Source: Fistulifera solaris
Lineage: Eukaryota; Bacillariophyta; Bacillariophyceae; Naviculales; Stauroneidaceae
Reading direction: 5' to 3'
Assembly: GCA_030295235.1 (NCBI GenBank)
Contig: AP026155.1
Location: forward strand, 186,001-250,000
Length of the DNA stretch: 64,000 bases
In this document: piece after piece, positions 32,181 to 43,314 of the stretch
Layout of the letters: each line of letters starts with the position of its first letter
Position numbering within the stretch: position 1 is the first letter of the stretch
Translations under genes and position numbers: made by a program
The notes under the pieces: model-generated
Database searches by the model: none
What the model saw: the letters and a program-made list of their open reading frames with translations, nothing else
Told to the model about the DNA's origin: nothing

Positions 32181-34196
32181 ATGTTTCATAAAGCAAATTC
32201 GAGTATCTTGAGCAATCCGCGCAAGGATGCTTCCAAAAAGGCTAAGGACGTTCCGCTTCGCAAGTCGGATCGCAAAAATCTTCGACTTCTCGCCGCCTCG
32301 ATGCTGAATTGTGAAGATGAAAGCATCCTGGACCTTTGCTTTCTCGATGGTTCTCTGTTTTCGCGTCAAATACAACTACCAGATGCCAAAGCGACGCTTT
32401 ATTTTCGATCTCCGGCCGCGGTAGAGGAGGAGGAGGATACAGCGTGGCCTTATCACTATCATTTTCAATGTATTTGGATTGAACTGGATTCCAAGACGTT
32501 GGTGCCTGGAAATTCTAACAAACCGGAAATAGTCCATATACCGACAGTTGCGTTACTTTCGATACTTCCTCCTGGTTCTTTGCCAGAAATTAGAATACAC
32601 CCTGAAGCTTCCAAGTTTGTGTGTCGGGGAGCTGATTTGATGAAACCGGGGATACGAGGCTGGGTACCTCCCGTCAAACAACAATCACAGGCAATGCTTG
32701 CTGTTGCAATAGCGGTGAATGGGAATTCGCAAGCTCTGGCGGTGGGTCTTTTGGCGCATGACTTGATGGAAGATTTCATGACCAACGTGAAAACGACGGG
32801 AGTAGGAGTCACGATTATAACGGCTTATGGCGATGATTTGTGGAAGAACCAATTGCCTCCGTCACTGGTCGATACTAGTAGTCTTAGCCTATTTGACGGT
32901 GGACATTACGGAAATGCTGGCTTTTTGGAAGGAAAGTTTGTGGCGCCTATCGAAATGTCAAGGACAGACGACAGTGAAGCAAGCCAAGGCTCTGTTGAAG
33001 AAAACGATGATGAGGAGAAGCGAGCAGAAGAAACGGATACAAATGTTGCGTCTAACGGAGATTGTCACAAAAAACATGACACGGATGACGAGAACGGCGA
33101 AGATGCTCAAGGCTCTCCCGACGACATTCTTCACGCGGCGGTTTGTAAAGCCTTGAGCATGCTCCAACGAGAAAAGAAGAAACCTTTGCCCATGCGTATG
33201 GCTACTTTTTATGCACAACATGTCATACCGAATCGACCAGAAGGCACTTCCATCGATCTGAAGCGCACCAAGTATAAAAAGTTTTCGGCATACGTGGCGG
33301 AGCAGGTAGCAAATGGACTCCTTTGCGTGGGTGTTTCGCAAGAAGGCACTCGAAAAGACCCAATGGGAATATTGGTTGACTTTGATGTACGACATTCAGC
33401 AATTCAGGACTTTATCGAGTTGCGTAAGGTGTCGGAAGCCAACAAGCCACCTGATGCGAAAGAGAGACGGTTGGTCCTGACAGATTTGTATTGCATACCG
33501 CATCATTTCCAAGCCTTACTTCGATTGGACGCTGATACGATGAAAGCATCTAATGCCACCAGTGATGAGCGAAGAGGGACGGGCATGCTAACTTTGAAGG
33601 AAATACGCTCAATCCTCGACGACTATATTGACCGAGAAAATCTGGTGGATCCGTCGAATCGCAACATGATCGTAGTTGATGGTCCTTTAAAAGATGCTTT
33701 GTACAAACAAAAGAAACAGTCCGTCAATGCAACGTCTGTTCCTACTCATATACCACGGAAAGATATCATCACCGCGTGGACAGCCAAAATGGAAGGTGCA
33801 TTTGCTTTGGTTGAAGTCCCTGGAAATAAAGTGATTCGTATCGGCAGAGGACAGGCTCCTTGCGTTACGATTGAAGTATCGCGGCGACAATCCAACAAGT
33901 TTGTTACTGAAGTACGTGGGTATGAGGAGTTTAGACTGGATGCCGAAACTCTTTGTCACGAAATTTCGCAAAGATTTGCATGTGCTGCGACGATCATAAA
34001 AACGCAAAGCAGTTCCAAGCGTGCGACGACTGAGCTTCTCATACAGGGAAATTTGGCACAGGAGCTCGAGGCACTGTTAACAGGAGATGCTTCGAAAACG
34101 AAACACGGTGGCGCTAAGGATTCCCCTTATTCTTTGCCGAAAAATTCCATCCAGAAAGTGCTTCGCAAAGGCGTACCGGCGAAAGGAAAAAAGTAA
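32181..34196 (+). CDS. EIF2D: Eukaryotic translation initiation factor 2D (ligatin-like)
   Basis: An intact 671-residue frame. The N-terminal region (PLRKSDRKNLRLLAA) and the PUA domain (VPTVAL-like segment IVHIPTVALLSILPPGSLP, GADLMKPGI) are followed by an acidic Glu/Asp linker near residues 270-320. A SWIB/MDM2-like region comes next (PLPMRMATFYAQHVIP, IDLKRTKYKKFSAYV), and then a C-terminal SUI1 domain (IRIGRGQAPCVTIEVSRRQ, FVTEVRGYEEFRLD). eIF2D delivers tRNA to the ribosomal P site independently of GTP and helps recycle 40S subunits and reinitiate after uORFs. The domain order and length match the family. Confidence 0.95.
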   Translation: MFHKANSSILSNPRKDASKKAKDVPLRKSDRKNLRLLAASMLNCEDESILDLCFLDGSLFSRQIQLPDAKATLYFRSPAAVEEEEDTAWPYHYHFQCIWIELDSKTLVPGNSNKPEIVHIPTVALLSILPPGSLPEIRIHPEASKFVCRGADLMKPGIRGWVPPVKQQSQAMLAVAIAVNGNSQALAVGLLAHDLMEDFMTNVKTTGVGVTIITAYGDDLWKNQLPPSLVDTSSLSLFDGGHYGNAGFLEGKFVAPIEMSRTDDSEASQGSVEENDDEEKRAEETDTNVASNGDCHKKHDTDDENGEDAQGSPDDILHAAVCKALSMLQREKKKPLPMRMATFYAQHVIPNRPEGTSIDLKRTKYKKFSAYVAEQVANGLLCVGVSQEGTRKDPMGILVDFDVRHSAIQDFIELRKVSEANKPPDAKERRLVLTDLYCIPHHFQALLRLDADTMKASNATSDERRGTGMLTLKEIRSILDDYIDRENLVDPSNRNMIVVDGPLKDALYKQKKQSVNATSVPTHIPRKDIITAWTAKMEGAFALVEVPGNKVIRIGRGQAPCVTIEVSRRQSNKFVTEVRGYEEFRLDAETLCHEISQRFACAATIIKTQSSSKRATTELLIQGNLAQELEALLTGDASKTKHGGAKDSPYSLPKNSIQKVLRKGVPAKGKK

Positions 34197-34327
34197 TAAG
34201 CAACATAGATATATACAGCGCACTTTAGACTTTAACTTTAATTTCTCATGTCGTGTCATTCATTTGCACTAGGTTCTACGCTCCCTTATTGTATGGTCAC
34301 AACACGCAATTTGTACAAAGGATCGTT

Positions 34328-35264
34328 TTAGAATTTGTAGATCTGAGATGGGCTGTATCCCATTTCGCCCAAAAGACCTGACACTTTCTCCTTATCTTCA
34401 CGCGGCCCCGTGAGTGCATTGTACATGGGAGGTGGTCCGCAGATCCAGATTTGAAACTTGGAATTATCCGATGGTTGGGGGAAGTACTTCTCGACGAGTT
34501 CTCGGTTAATGTAACCGCGCAACCCCTTCCATTCGGTACCTTCGGGTTCATCCGACAAAACATCGACCAACTCGAAGCGGTCCGGATAATCCTGGGCCCA
34601 TTTGTGCAAAAGTTCGTAGCCAAGAATATCATCCGCCACTTTACTACCATATAGCATAGTGACGCGCGGTGTCTTGGACGACTCGTCGCCCAAAATGGCA
34701 TGGAGTGCTTGAATGAACGGAGTGATGCCTGTGTCGTACGATGAAGCGAACAACGAGTTAAGAAAAAACATCTTGGTACCGTATGACATGAATCACAAGT
34801 TCTTTCTTACCCGTGCCTCCGACGAGCATGCAAATTCGGTCGTAATCAAACGGTGCCTGTGTTTTTACATTAAAGGGAATGTGTTTGAAAGCCACTTGAT
34901 CACCCACGTTGATGCGAGAGCAAAGATAGTAGGACATGGTTCCAAATTCGGGGCCGTAATCTTTGACGAGCAGATCAAAGCTACCAATCTGTTGGTTGGT
35001 GCTAAACGGCGTGTAAGGTCGCGTCACATCTTGCCCATCAATGTTGGCGTTGGCCAAAATGCAAGCACACGTACTCAAATTGAGCGGTTTGTCCTTGTCA
35101 GGAAGTCCAAAGCGGAGCACACAAGTCGTCGGTGAAACCTGGGTTCGTTCCAACAGAGGAACGGAGATGGGAGAATCACCAAATTGGCATTCACCGGGCG
35201 ACACTAAGGCTTTGACGGGTGGAGCCAAAAGGCTGGAAGGAGTTGAATATTTCGCAGTCGCCAT
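34328..35264 (-). CDS. NADH-cytochrome b5 reductase-like flavoprotein
   Basis: Two exons flank an 82-nt intron at 34729-34810 (GTAAG donor, CACAG acceptor). It splits the NADH-binding motif GGTG/ITPFIQAL exactly in phase. About 284 residues from MATAKYSTPS. The FAD-binding motif RPYTPFST, the GTMSYYLCSRINVGDQV segment and the C-terminal CGPPPMYNAL nucleotide motif place it in the ferredoxin-NADP reductase superfamily, b5-reductase branch. It would pass electrons from NADH to cytochrome b5 or a similar haem protein. No strong membrane anchor is visible, although the N-terminus has a mild hydrophobic patch (SSLLAPPVKALV). There is no frame problem. Confidence 0.92.
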
Positions 35265-35465
35265 GACAGTTCTACTACAAGTCGATAAAAGAGAAAAAGA
35301 GCATCCAGTTGTTGGAAAATGTGAAAAGAATAGAAAGCAAAAGGTGCTTTGTGACCAAATGGAGGAAAGATGACGGCATCGGAAACGTTCTGACGTGTTG
35401 AATGGGAATGGTCTCCGACTTCTGTCGAACATGATCGGAATAATCTTTCGTTTACGCACGTTTCG

Positions 35466-35711
35466 ATGGACGAAAAAAAGCACGCGGACGAGGAAAAAGT
35501 GACCAAGAGCCGAACAGGCGCGTGCGTCGGGCACTCGAATCACTATGTGTCGTTCGTGTATCCATCGTACCGGTACTTAGCCCTCTACCCTCTCTTTTGT
35601 TTGCTCGGACAACTCGCCCTTTCAATAATTCAATGGCTTCTTGGTGTCATTTCACAATGGTTTACAAAGCAAGTACGCCACGGTGAGGTGCAAAGCTCAC
35701 GAACGCAGTAA
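35466..35711 (+). CDS. Possible small membrane protein (uncertain, maybe first exon)
   Basis: An 81-codon frame encodes a charged head (MDEKKHADEEKVTK), then YLALYPLFCLLGQLALSIIQ and WLLGVISQWF, likely a membrane hairpin. A GTACGCC donor follows FTKQ at about 35670. A second open stretch at 35860-36093 (acidic, SLSDMIYTEKAKDQEPED) could be a downstream exon, but I could not fix an acceptor in phase. It starts about 200 nt from the divergent reductase gene. No family is recognised. Confidence 0.3.
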   Translation: MDEKKHADEEKVTKSRTGACVGHSNHYVSFVYPSYRYLALYPLFCLLGQLALSIIQWLLGVISQWFTKQVRHGEVQSSRTQ

Positions 35712-36298
35712 GAAAGGTCGATGCAGCGATTGCGACACTTGTAAACTATGCGATCCCTAGGAAACTTGTCAACCAAAATACAATCACCCTACGTAGAAGA
35801 AGCTTCTTGGAAGGCATGCCGAAAACAAGAGACGAAAACTGTCCACAGTTTCCAAACCTTTGATCATAGTGGGCGCTGGACAACACACTGAGTCTGATAT
35901 ATCATTGTCGGATATGATTTATACAGAAAAAGCAAAAGACCAAGAGCCGGAGGATGCAATCCCAAAGGAGGAAGAGTTAACTAACAAGGAGCGGATGTTC
36001 CAGGTGTTTGACGTACTTGAAATCGACCAAAAGGTCTTGGAACGGCTTCCCAAAGCGGAATCAAACAACGCGGACGCAGAGAATCCCTTTTAGGGCCCAG
36101 CACATTGTCTCGTCATTAGTCGAACGCTTGTGCGAAGTTGTATGCCCCGGTGATGAGCAGTTTCGAGCGAAAATGGTCGATCGAAAGTGGAAGCGAACTA
36201 CCGAGAAGGCCAAAGATAGCGAGTTATTTTCTCCGGGGTCTAACAATATAACACTGTAACTAGATTCAGCGAAAGATATTAATATAATCATTTGAGGT
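35712..36298. other. Intergenic or possible downstream exon
   Basis: The stretch holds an acidic open frame (35860-36093) without an ATG start and no recognised domain. It is also the 3' flank of the plastid-type membrane protein gene. Confidence 0.35.
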
Positions 36299-36853
36299 TT
36301 ATTGAAAAATTCGCTCGGTCAGGGAAGCAATAAGAACACAGAGACCAATAAGCCCTGTTGCTGCAATCACTGGATTATCGCCCGAGTTCCATTTCGCATC
36401 TTTGAGAATTGGTAAGGCCGGTTCTTTCTTGATCGACTGACCCGTTAACTTCTTTTCTCGCTGAACCAACCAATCCGTAAACAGCCATCTTTCAAAGCTC
36501 CTTGACGACGAAGAGCGTCCCTCGCTACGTACAATAGCTTCTTCTGCGGAAAGCTCATCCAAATATTGCTTCACAGCTCCTCTCCGCTTCGATAGTGCTA
36601 ATTTGGTTCGACTCACGGGCACCACTTGTTCTTGCCAAACGTAGAATGCCAAACCCGAAAGTAAAACAATCGAAATCATTCCCATCATTACAGACCCATC
36701 AGGTATGACGGGTTCAAATGTCGTCTGGGCAGCGACATTTTCTATTCTTTCGCTGGCGATGAGGAGTGGCGATGTAGATGGTAGAGCAAAAGCAGAGGAT
36801 GTTCCGGTTAGAATGACCTGGGGCGAGAAGAGAAAAGCAGTTGCGGAGTGCAT
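36299..36853 (-). CDS. Plastid-type membrane protein of unknown function, about 184 aa
   Basis: From MHSATAFLFSP the frame gives a signal peptide ending in SSAFALPS, an ASAFAP-like plastid motif; an upstream Met at 36904 would spoil the signal peptide. The mature part has one membrane helix (MMGMISIVLLSGLAFYVW), a basic/acidic stromal-type loop with AVKQYLDELSAEEA and SFERWLFTDWL, and a second helix near the C-terminus (VIAATGLIGLCVLIASL). The layout suggests a thylakoid or envelope protein with a loop between two helices. I do not recognise the family. The frame is intact. Confidence 0.7.
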   Translation of the reverse strand: MHSATAFLFSPQVILTGTSSAFALPSTSPLLIASERIENVAAQTTFEPVIPDGSVMMGMISIVLLSGLAFYVWQEQVVPVSRTKLALSKRRGAVKQYLDELSAEEAIVRSEGRSSSSRSFERWLFTDWLVQREKKLTGQSIKKEPALPILKDAKWNSGDNPVIAATGLIGLCVLIASLTERIFQ

Positions 36854-37722
36854 GGAGAGATGTAACGGAGGTGTAATTAACCTATGCAATCGGATCAAAG
36901 GCATAAAAGTTGCATTTTATAAACACGTATACCATCGTCCACCTTTTTATCTTCGACTTCCATTTTTCATAAGGGCAAAACTTCGCTGACTCACAGATTA
37001 CTAGAAGCGACAAATTTCCGACGACTGAACTAATTTTCAGTCCCGGGAATGATCCATCCGATGAAGAATCATCACCATGCGCACCCGATGGCTTCAATTC
37101 CATGTTTATGTGTGGAAGGCAAAAACTCTAATTATTCATCATGGCATCACCTATTTTGTTGTTTAAGCCTAATTTTGGCGTGAATGCCCTTCATTACATT
37201 TTTTTAAATACTTTGTATTGGGTCAAAGTTACAGCAATCGTGTAAAGTGTAGTATCAACAATATTTCCGACTCAAATGATTTTCAGTCCCGGAAGTGATC
37301 GACGCCCTCTCTAGTGCCGACACTCGATGAACCTCTATGAGATGTTATCTCCAACTCATACACGTTGAGCAACCACTTCTATTAATCATTATATCTTCAG
37401 CTGTCTAAGATTTGCACCCTTTCAGGGAGGATAGAACGAACTAGAGACGGGGCTGAAGCTACTACACGTTTTCTGTGATGGTAGAAGATACGGAGTAAGA
37501 AGTAAGTAGCCGAAAGAGGTTTACAAAGAGAAAAACAACGACTTTATATCTCCAGTAAATGAGATGGCGGTGAATGTCAAAACTAAAATTTATTTATCTT
37601 TTCTAAAATCGTAACGGTTACGCACGGCAAACATGAGAATCCTTGACAAAAAGGGTTGGCGCTTCACAAAAACGAGAAAACTGCACAAAATGCTGGGTGC
37701 GTATCCGAAAAGCATCTAAAAA
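36854..37722. other. Intergenic region, about 870 nt, with a short direct repeat
   Basis: Between two minus-strand genes. It contains the direct repeat pair 37014-37055 / 37263-37301 listed separately. No coding gene is supported. Confidence 0.5.
37014..37301 (+). repeat. Pair of about 40-nt direct repeats around ATTTTCAGTCCCGG
   Basis: ATTTCCGAC, a short variable spacer, then ATTTTCAGTCCCGG and TGATC occur at 37014-37055 and again at 37263-37301, about 250 bp apart. The spacing and partial identity suggest an old local duplication or paired protein-binding sites upstream of the plastid-type membrane protein gene. Confidence 0.55.
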
Positions 37723-38746
37723 TTACCAAAAGATGCCCTCGGAAATGAGAACGGACTCCACTGACGCCAGACTGCAGTTATCAATGCACTGAAATGTCTG
37801 TCCTTCAAATTGAGCCAAAGAATGTCCAAACACTTTCTTGGAAAGGGCCGAAGGGGTGATCAATTTGGGCGCACGGGGCAAAGGCTTTAGTACAAAATCA
37901 AGCTGACCCGATGTCCCATTCTTGAGCGAGCTCAAAGAAGCACGCGTTTTGTTCTCCGAAGCGCCTCGGGCGGATGGTGCAACATTGGTGACTATCGGGG
38001 ACTCACGTGGTGATACGCAAGCTACCACAGTTGGTGAAGAATGAGAGTAAGAACCAATAGGCTGACAATTGGTCATCCAAGTTTGCCAAGTTGCACTGAT
38101 ACTGTCGTCGTCAGACGGCGAACTCGAAACAACAGCCGCCAGCGGATTGTCCTCCTTACAAAAGGGATACGCATAAAAATCTGGATCGTCTTGTCCCCAC
38201 GGTTTGGGTTCCTGCGATGTGGCTCGAACTCGTGTACGGAGCATAATTTTGGCCAAGTCGGGACGTCCCAATAAAAATAATTCGTGATAATAGCCACCAC
38301 GGTCGATTCCATCCACCACTCGTTGAAATCCCCACAAATTGAGCTGCCTTTGGAATGAAGAAAGCTTGGAGTGCTTGAAAAATCTGATTATACAGCATAA
38401 ATAGCTCAGTGAGTTCCTTTCTTCAAAATAAACTAATTGAGTAGCGTCGTAGCGAGTAAACGTTTTCTTACCTCGGCAACACATCTGTCACAAACTTCTG
38501 AGGCGAGTGAACCATAAAACATCTTCCATGTACCTGCCAGGAAACAATATGCTCGAATCCTTCTTTCTTGGTTACCTCCAACATGGTATACAACCGAACC
38601 GGAAAGGGAACGGCAACACCGCCACGCGGCCCTTTGCATTTGTCGGGTGAAAAATTGAGGTCGGCTTTCACTTCCTGCAAGTCGACGTTCGCATAATCAC
38701 GGTAGATACCGCTAACTTCTCTTTCGTTGGTGAACATGCTCATCAT
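37723..38746 (-). CDS. Heat-shock-factor-type transcription factor
   Basis: Two exons flank an 88-nt intron at 38384-38471 (GTAAG donor, ATCAG acceptor). It joins FVTDVLPR to FFKHSKLSSFQRQLNLW in phase inside the DNA-binding domain, a common intron position for HSFs. About 311 residues from MMSMFTNEREV. The winged-helix domain begins FPVRLYTMLEV; the recognition helix is SSFQRQLNLWGFQRV and the wing-end segment is YYHELFLLGRPDL. There is no strong heptad trimerisation region, and the C-terminal 180 residues are Ser/Pro-rich. Diatoms have a greatly expanded HSF family; the regulated genes are unknown. Confidence 0.93.
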
Positions 38747-39300
38747 GAGTTTTGTACAAGTATCCGATAGGTAACAATGAAACGACAAGATGATTATTTG
38801 AATTTGAAACAAAGATCGGATGAAAAAAATAGGAAGGATCAGGGATCGAGGATCGAGGATCGAGGACGATGCTTGCGAAAAATGAGAGAAGGATGTATGC
38901 TTCCGTTGTCGGTGATGGAAGTTGGAAATTCTGTCAACGGTTCCGACGTTCGTGTACGTTTTTTAGCAGCAACGGAAATGACGAAGAAAGGACGTCGACG
39001 GAAATAAATCCTAAAAATCCTTCTGGGTATAGCAATGAGTGTAGCCCCAAAAGGGAATGCACTGGCAACTGGAAAAGATAGTACCAACAAAATACCATCC
39101 GTGAACTGCAACTCAAGAATAAAGACCAAGCAGGACTAAAAATAAACCTTAACTCTTATGGAACACATCCTCATAATTCTTGGCATCCGTGATCTGCATG
39201 TATACGATGAATGAGCCTTGTCAAATGACTATACAAGTGGCTTATATAGTGCTTCTGCCATCTTCTTTACTGTATATTAATAGTCTCGACTCGCAACACA
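38747..39300. promoter_or_regulatory. Divergent intergenic region, 550 nt
   Basis: Holds the promoters of the HSF gene (left) and the flavoprotein gene (right). A short GGATCGAGGATCGAGGATC triplication lies near 38845-38860. No gene is supported. Confidence 0.5.
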
Positions 39301-40673
39301 ATGATATGTTTTACTTTTAAGAAGCGACAGACAAGGAACAAAGCCATCTTGGCCCTCCTGACGCTGTGTTTGGCTCCTCGTGTCACGCACACATTACGAC
39401 CCACCGTCGCGGTGATCGGCGGTGGAATCGCTGGACTCAGCTGTGCCGAGAAGCTTTCGCAACAATATTATGATGTCACTGTATTTGATACGGGTCGTCT
39501 TCGAGCCGGAGGGCGATGTGCGTCTCGTTGGCCCGGGGATCAACCCAAGGAAGGGGACCGAAGTCATCATCCGTTTCTTTCGCAATACCGATTCGACCAT
39601 GCGGCACAAGCTATATCCGTTCCGCCGTCCTTCTATGCATTCCAAAACCAAGTGAAAGAGTGGGAATCACGGGGGTTTTGCGACAATTTGCAAAAGGTAG
39701 CATTTATCAAATAGGCAGTGCTCAACCACCAACACCTCTGTCGTCCGACCATCCCTTGTACTTTGCTCCCGACGGCATCAATGCCATTGCCATGGATCTC
39801 ATTGCGAATCGAAAGTTTACTCTACAGCAGGATGTTTGGGTATCTCCGTCGAATGGTGTGAAATGGATAGATAAGTCACAAAAGTGGAGGGTACAAGCAA
39901 AAGGTGAAGTGAGGGGCAACTTTGACTATTTGATTATTGCGCACAACGGGAAATGCGCCGACCGACTCATGTCCAGTTCTCCCGCGAAAGAAATCCATTC
40001 ATTGCTTCGAGTCAACTTTGCTCCGACAGTTCCAGCAAACGGAGGGAATCGAATGACGCTGGGCTCTATTTACAGTTTATCGGTATGCGTAAAATCACCC
40101 TCGATTCTATCCAAAGCGTTGCCGGATAATTTTGTCGCTGGTTTTATTTCAGAAAACTCGAATTTGGGCTTTTTAGTATGTCAAAATCGAAAGCTTGCTC
40201 AGAGTGACACAACCCACGAAGTGTGGACCATTCTTTCGACTCCCAAATTTGCCAAGCGCCACAAAGCTCCCCAAGAATTCATGCCCGAGGAAACAATCGA
40301 GGAAGTTTCGCTGCTACTTATTGCATCTCTGGGAGATCTTTTCGATATTGCACCTGAATCACTACTTTCGGAAGTGGTGGATCGTCGACTGCAATTATGG
40401 GGTGCTGCTATTCCCATGAATGTTTGGAGGAGCAAAGACGGAGCCTTTTTATACGACTGTGAGCACAAAGTCGGGGTTTGCGGGGATTGGCTTTTAGAAC
40501 CTTCTATTGCCGGAGCTTGGACTAGTGGAAGACAATTGGCTGATTTTATGGTAGACGCAAAGGGCGATCTAAAGAAAAACGTTGGTCTTCCAGGCCAGTT
40601 TGTTCGATCAACACGCTCTCAACGGTTGGGCATCACTACCGCGTCAAGAGACCCCGCTAGCAGTAAAGCATGA
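39301..40673 (+). CDS. Renalase/amine-oxidase-like FAD oxidoreductase with signal peptide
   Basis: About 457 residues. The N-terminus (AILALLTLCLAPRVTHT) looks like a signal or transit peptide. The FAD dinucleotide fold is VAVIGGGIAGLSCAEKL followed by RAGGRCASRW (the GGR motif), then FDHAAQAISV. The C-terminus has the second FAD motif VCGDWLLEPSIAGAWTSGRQ. This layout matches bacterial and plant renalase-like NAD(P)/FAD-dependent oxidoreductases. The frame changes at the A4 run 39692-39695; one added base joins CDNLQK to GSIYQIGSAQ. No proper intron fits. The substrate is unknown. Confidence 0.8.
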
Positions 40674-41288
40674 GAAATTGAATCATCCTTCGCAGATCCT
40701 CATCTACGATGTTTCATTCACTGTCCATTGAAAGAATGACTAGCAGATTGCACACTGTAAGATCTGTAGATCCTGAACTCTTTAGCTTCATCGATGGAAA
40801 ATTATGCTGTAAGGTGACCAGGTAGCGAAGTCGTTTACGAATGAAACAGGCCATTCCAAAAATAGCAAGCTGAAACTAAAAAAGTCCACTTGACGTTTTT
40901 CAATGATATCATTTCCGCATCTTTTGGTGTAAAACGATGCAACCGATGCGCCGTTAACTTTCGTACAAACAGCTCGTGTCGGCGATCGGATTGTGGTCCT
41001 GACAAACACGTGAAATGTTTCATGTACAATGATCACACTATAAATTATAGTACGAAGAAGCCTTTTCTACGTGCTTGTTTTCCAACAGGACAAACAAAAA
41101 TTGCGGGAAACAACTCTACTATAAAGACCTATTCTCGACACGCGAGCATGTCTCGGACAGCTAGCGATGCCTTGAATCGGCGATCGCCGACGCAATCCCT
41201 CACTTTTCCTCACTTCGAGCCTCTTACCATAAAACTATCGAATCGATTACGGGCCATTGAATTGCTGAAAACGTTTGAAAGCAGAAAA
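40674..41288. other. Intergenic region
   Basis: About 615 nt. The frame of the next gene stays open upstream to 40890, but that stretch shows no signal peptide; the true start is at 41289. A CACTATAAATTATAG element near 41036 could be a TATA-type promoter element. Confidence 0.45.
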
Positions 41289-42004
41289 ATGAAGATCGCT
41301 AGCATTGCCTTAACCTTTCTTAGCGTTGGAGTAGCCGCCAAGTCCACCGAGGACCACCTTTCCCCTCTCGACGTCTTGGGTGTGCAACTTCCTCCCCGCG
41401 CCCTCCTCTGGAATCGAGAGCTCACGCACACGATTCCCCCAATCATTGCCCCCAAGAACTGTAAATACGAGTTCGAGCATGACTGGGAAAATGGTGTTCT
41501 CCGGGACAGTGTCCACTGTCCCGACTGGTGCGGTGCTGGACAAGATTTCACTCTCTCTGTCCAAAGTTCCGTGAGCGACAATTATGATACAAAGACACTC
41601 ATCGATTGCAAGTTAATTGGTTGCACAGATTGTGGTGATGAGCCAGGAGACTGCCCTTGTCCGATACTTAAATCGTTCGACGAGGTCTGCAGCATGATGT
41701 GTTTTGAAGGAAGTGAAGTTGGGACCGAGCCATCTCCGTCCCTTCGTTCCAGGATGCCTAGCGACATGCCAAGCTCCATGCCATCCGATGCACCTTCAGA
41801 TGCCCCAAGGTAAGCTGCTGCTACTGGTGCATTTGCATTTCGTTCAATTTTTTTATTCTAAAACGTTTCTGTCTTGTCTTCTTCTATGACAGCGACATGC
41901 CGTCGGAAGTATCGGATGGTGTAGTTGGCAGTCCAGAAGATTGGGTTCAATTCTTCCTTTACTTATGGGACACTGCGCAGCAATACTTGGGCAACGGAAA
42001 CTAA
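41289..42004 (+). CDS. Secreted Cys-rich protein with PSD repeats, short paralogue
   Basis: Two exons (41289-41809, 41893-42004) with an 83-nt intron, GTAAG donor and GACAG acceptor, phase 2; about 210 residues. A signal peptide (IASIALTFLSVGVAA) leads to a domain of about 85 residues with ten cysteines (NCKYEFEHDWENG ... CPDWCGAGQDFTL ... CTDCGDEPGDCPC ... VCSMMC). A Ser/Pro/Asp run of SDMPSSMPSDAPSDAPS type follows, and a short C-terminal segment VQFFLYLWDTAQQYL. All ten cysteines are kept in the paralogue at 45386. PSD-type repeats are typical of diatom surface proteins and may be phosphorylated or glycosylated. Role inferred: wall or adhesion. Confidence 0.8.
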
Positions 42005-43314
42005 AGGACCTGACATGTTCAAACGCTCCTTGGGATATGGTTTCACTGAGCTCATTCGCTGTTAATATCGTCAAACCAATTCTAGACACTAAAATCGGTA
42101 ATAGTTCATGTTAAATAACAGACGTCTCTCGTATGAAATTGAAATGACATTTGTAGAGAGGCGTCGTGCGCCCGGTCTGTGGCCATGATGACATTGAAAC
42201 GGAATGTTGAGCGATCGGTCACCAAAATCATCCCTTTACAGTTGGTGGTGACATTGCTCTTAATCATTGAACTCAAAATAATTGTTTGGGCGTTTGAATA
42301 CCAAGCAAGGGATTCTTTTGGAATTGCTTACGAGTATCCAGTTTTCAGCCGTAGAGTTACCCGTTTTGTTACTACGACTATCTAATCACATCCAGGGAAT
42401 AGCGAAAAGCATCGGCAAAATCGAGTTGCGCTTCCTTTTTACAAGGTCGCCCATCCGTTCGATCATTAGGCAACAATAGTATCCAATGCAACTTCTTCGC
42501 CTTGTCCATACGAACGGGACGGTTGAATTATTGCCCCTATGGAAGACCTTCCAAAGCTTGAATTCAAGAAGAACTAGCTTTATGGAGATGATGCTGCTGG
42601 TGCAAGTCAGAAACTTTTTATCATTTATTTCGAAGTATTGAGATTAAAACACAAAACGAAAAGTGCATGGAATAATGTGGACGATGAACAGCAAGGTGCG
42701 GGAAAAAGTGTACACTCACGTATGCCCCCGTAGAGAAATGTACCAAGCAGAGGTGAGTTTCCGTGTCTCCTAACAGTCGCTGAACCACCCCACCACGCCG
42801 TCAACCGTCACAAGATACAAGAAAGTCGACTTGCGATGACCAAGTGACGAGGTGACGGGTGACGAAATGGCACATGACCATGACTTTGTTCTCTCCCTAT
42901 ACCATCGAATCCGATATCTCAAGAACTAGTACAGAAATCCTCCTCTAAAAACAACCAATTTCTTTATTCGACTCAAAGGCATTTCATAATTCGTAATACT
43001 GAATTACTGGCCAAACGATAAAGGATGTTTATTCGCAGATTCTCAGTCATTTGTGATCCTATTATTACTTATAGATTATAGCGAAAGGAAAAGAGAAATG
43101 TATCAGTATCGGACGAAGATTGAAGACACAGAAAACGGAGCACAAAGCGGAATCATTGATCGTGTTTGTAAACCAAGGAATCCACATAATTGGACCGACG
43201 ATCATCATCGTTCACTGCAAACTAACTTCAAACAAGCACAAGCACAAAGGACACGAAAAAGACATTAATTAATTAATTGATCAAAGTTCAGAGCTGAACA
43301 CCACCCTCGCGCAA
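42005..43314. other. Intergenic region, 1.3 kb, with dispersed repeat copy 2
   Basis: Contains the 76-nt repeat at 42695-42770. Open frames at 42179-42479 and 43053-43268 have no recognisable features. No gene is supported. Confidence 0.5.
42695..42770 (+). repeat. 76-nt dispersed repeat, copy 2
   Basis: Gap-free match to the reverse complement of 14866-14941, with eight mismatches by eye. The mismatches are grouped at the two ends and the centre is identical, which suggests selection on the core or recent partial conversion. Confidence 0.8.

Noticed and set aside
40890-41288. N-terminal extension of the short PSD protein
   Set aside because: The frame is open but the signal peptide begins at 41289 and the upstream part is not signal-like.
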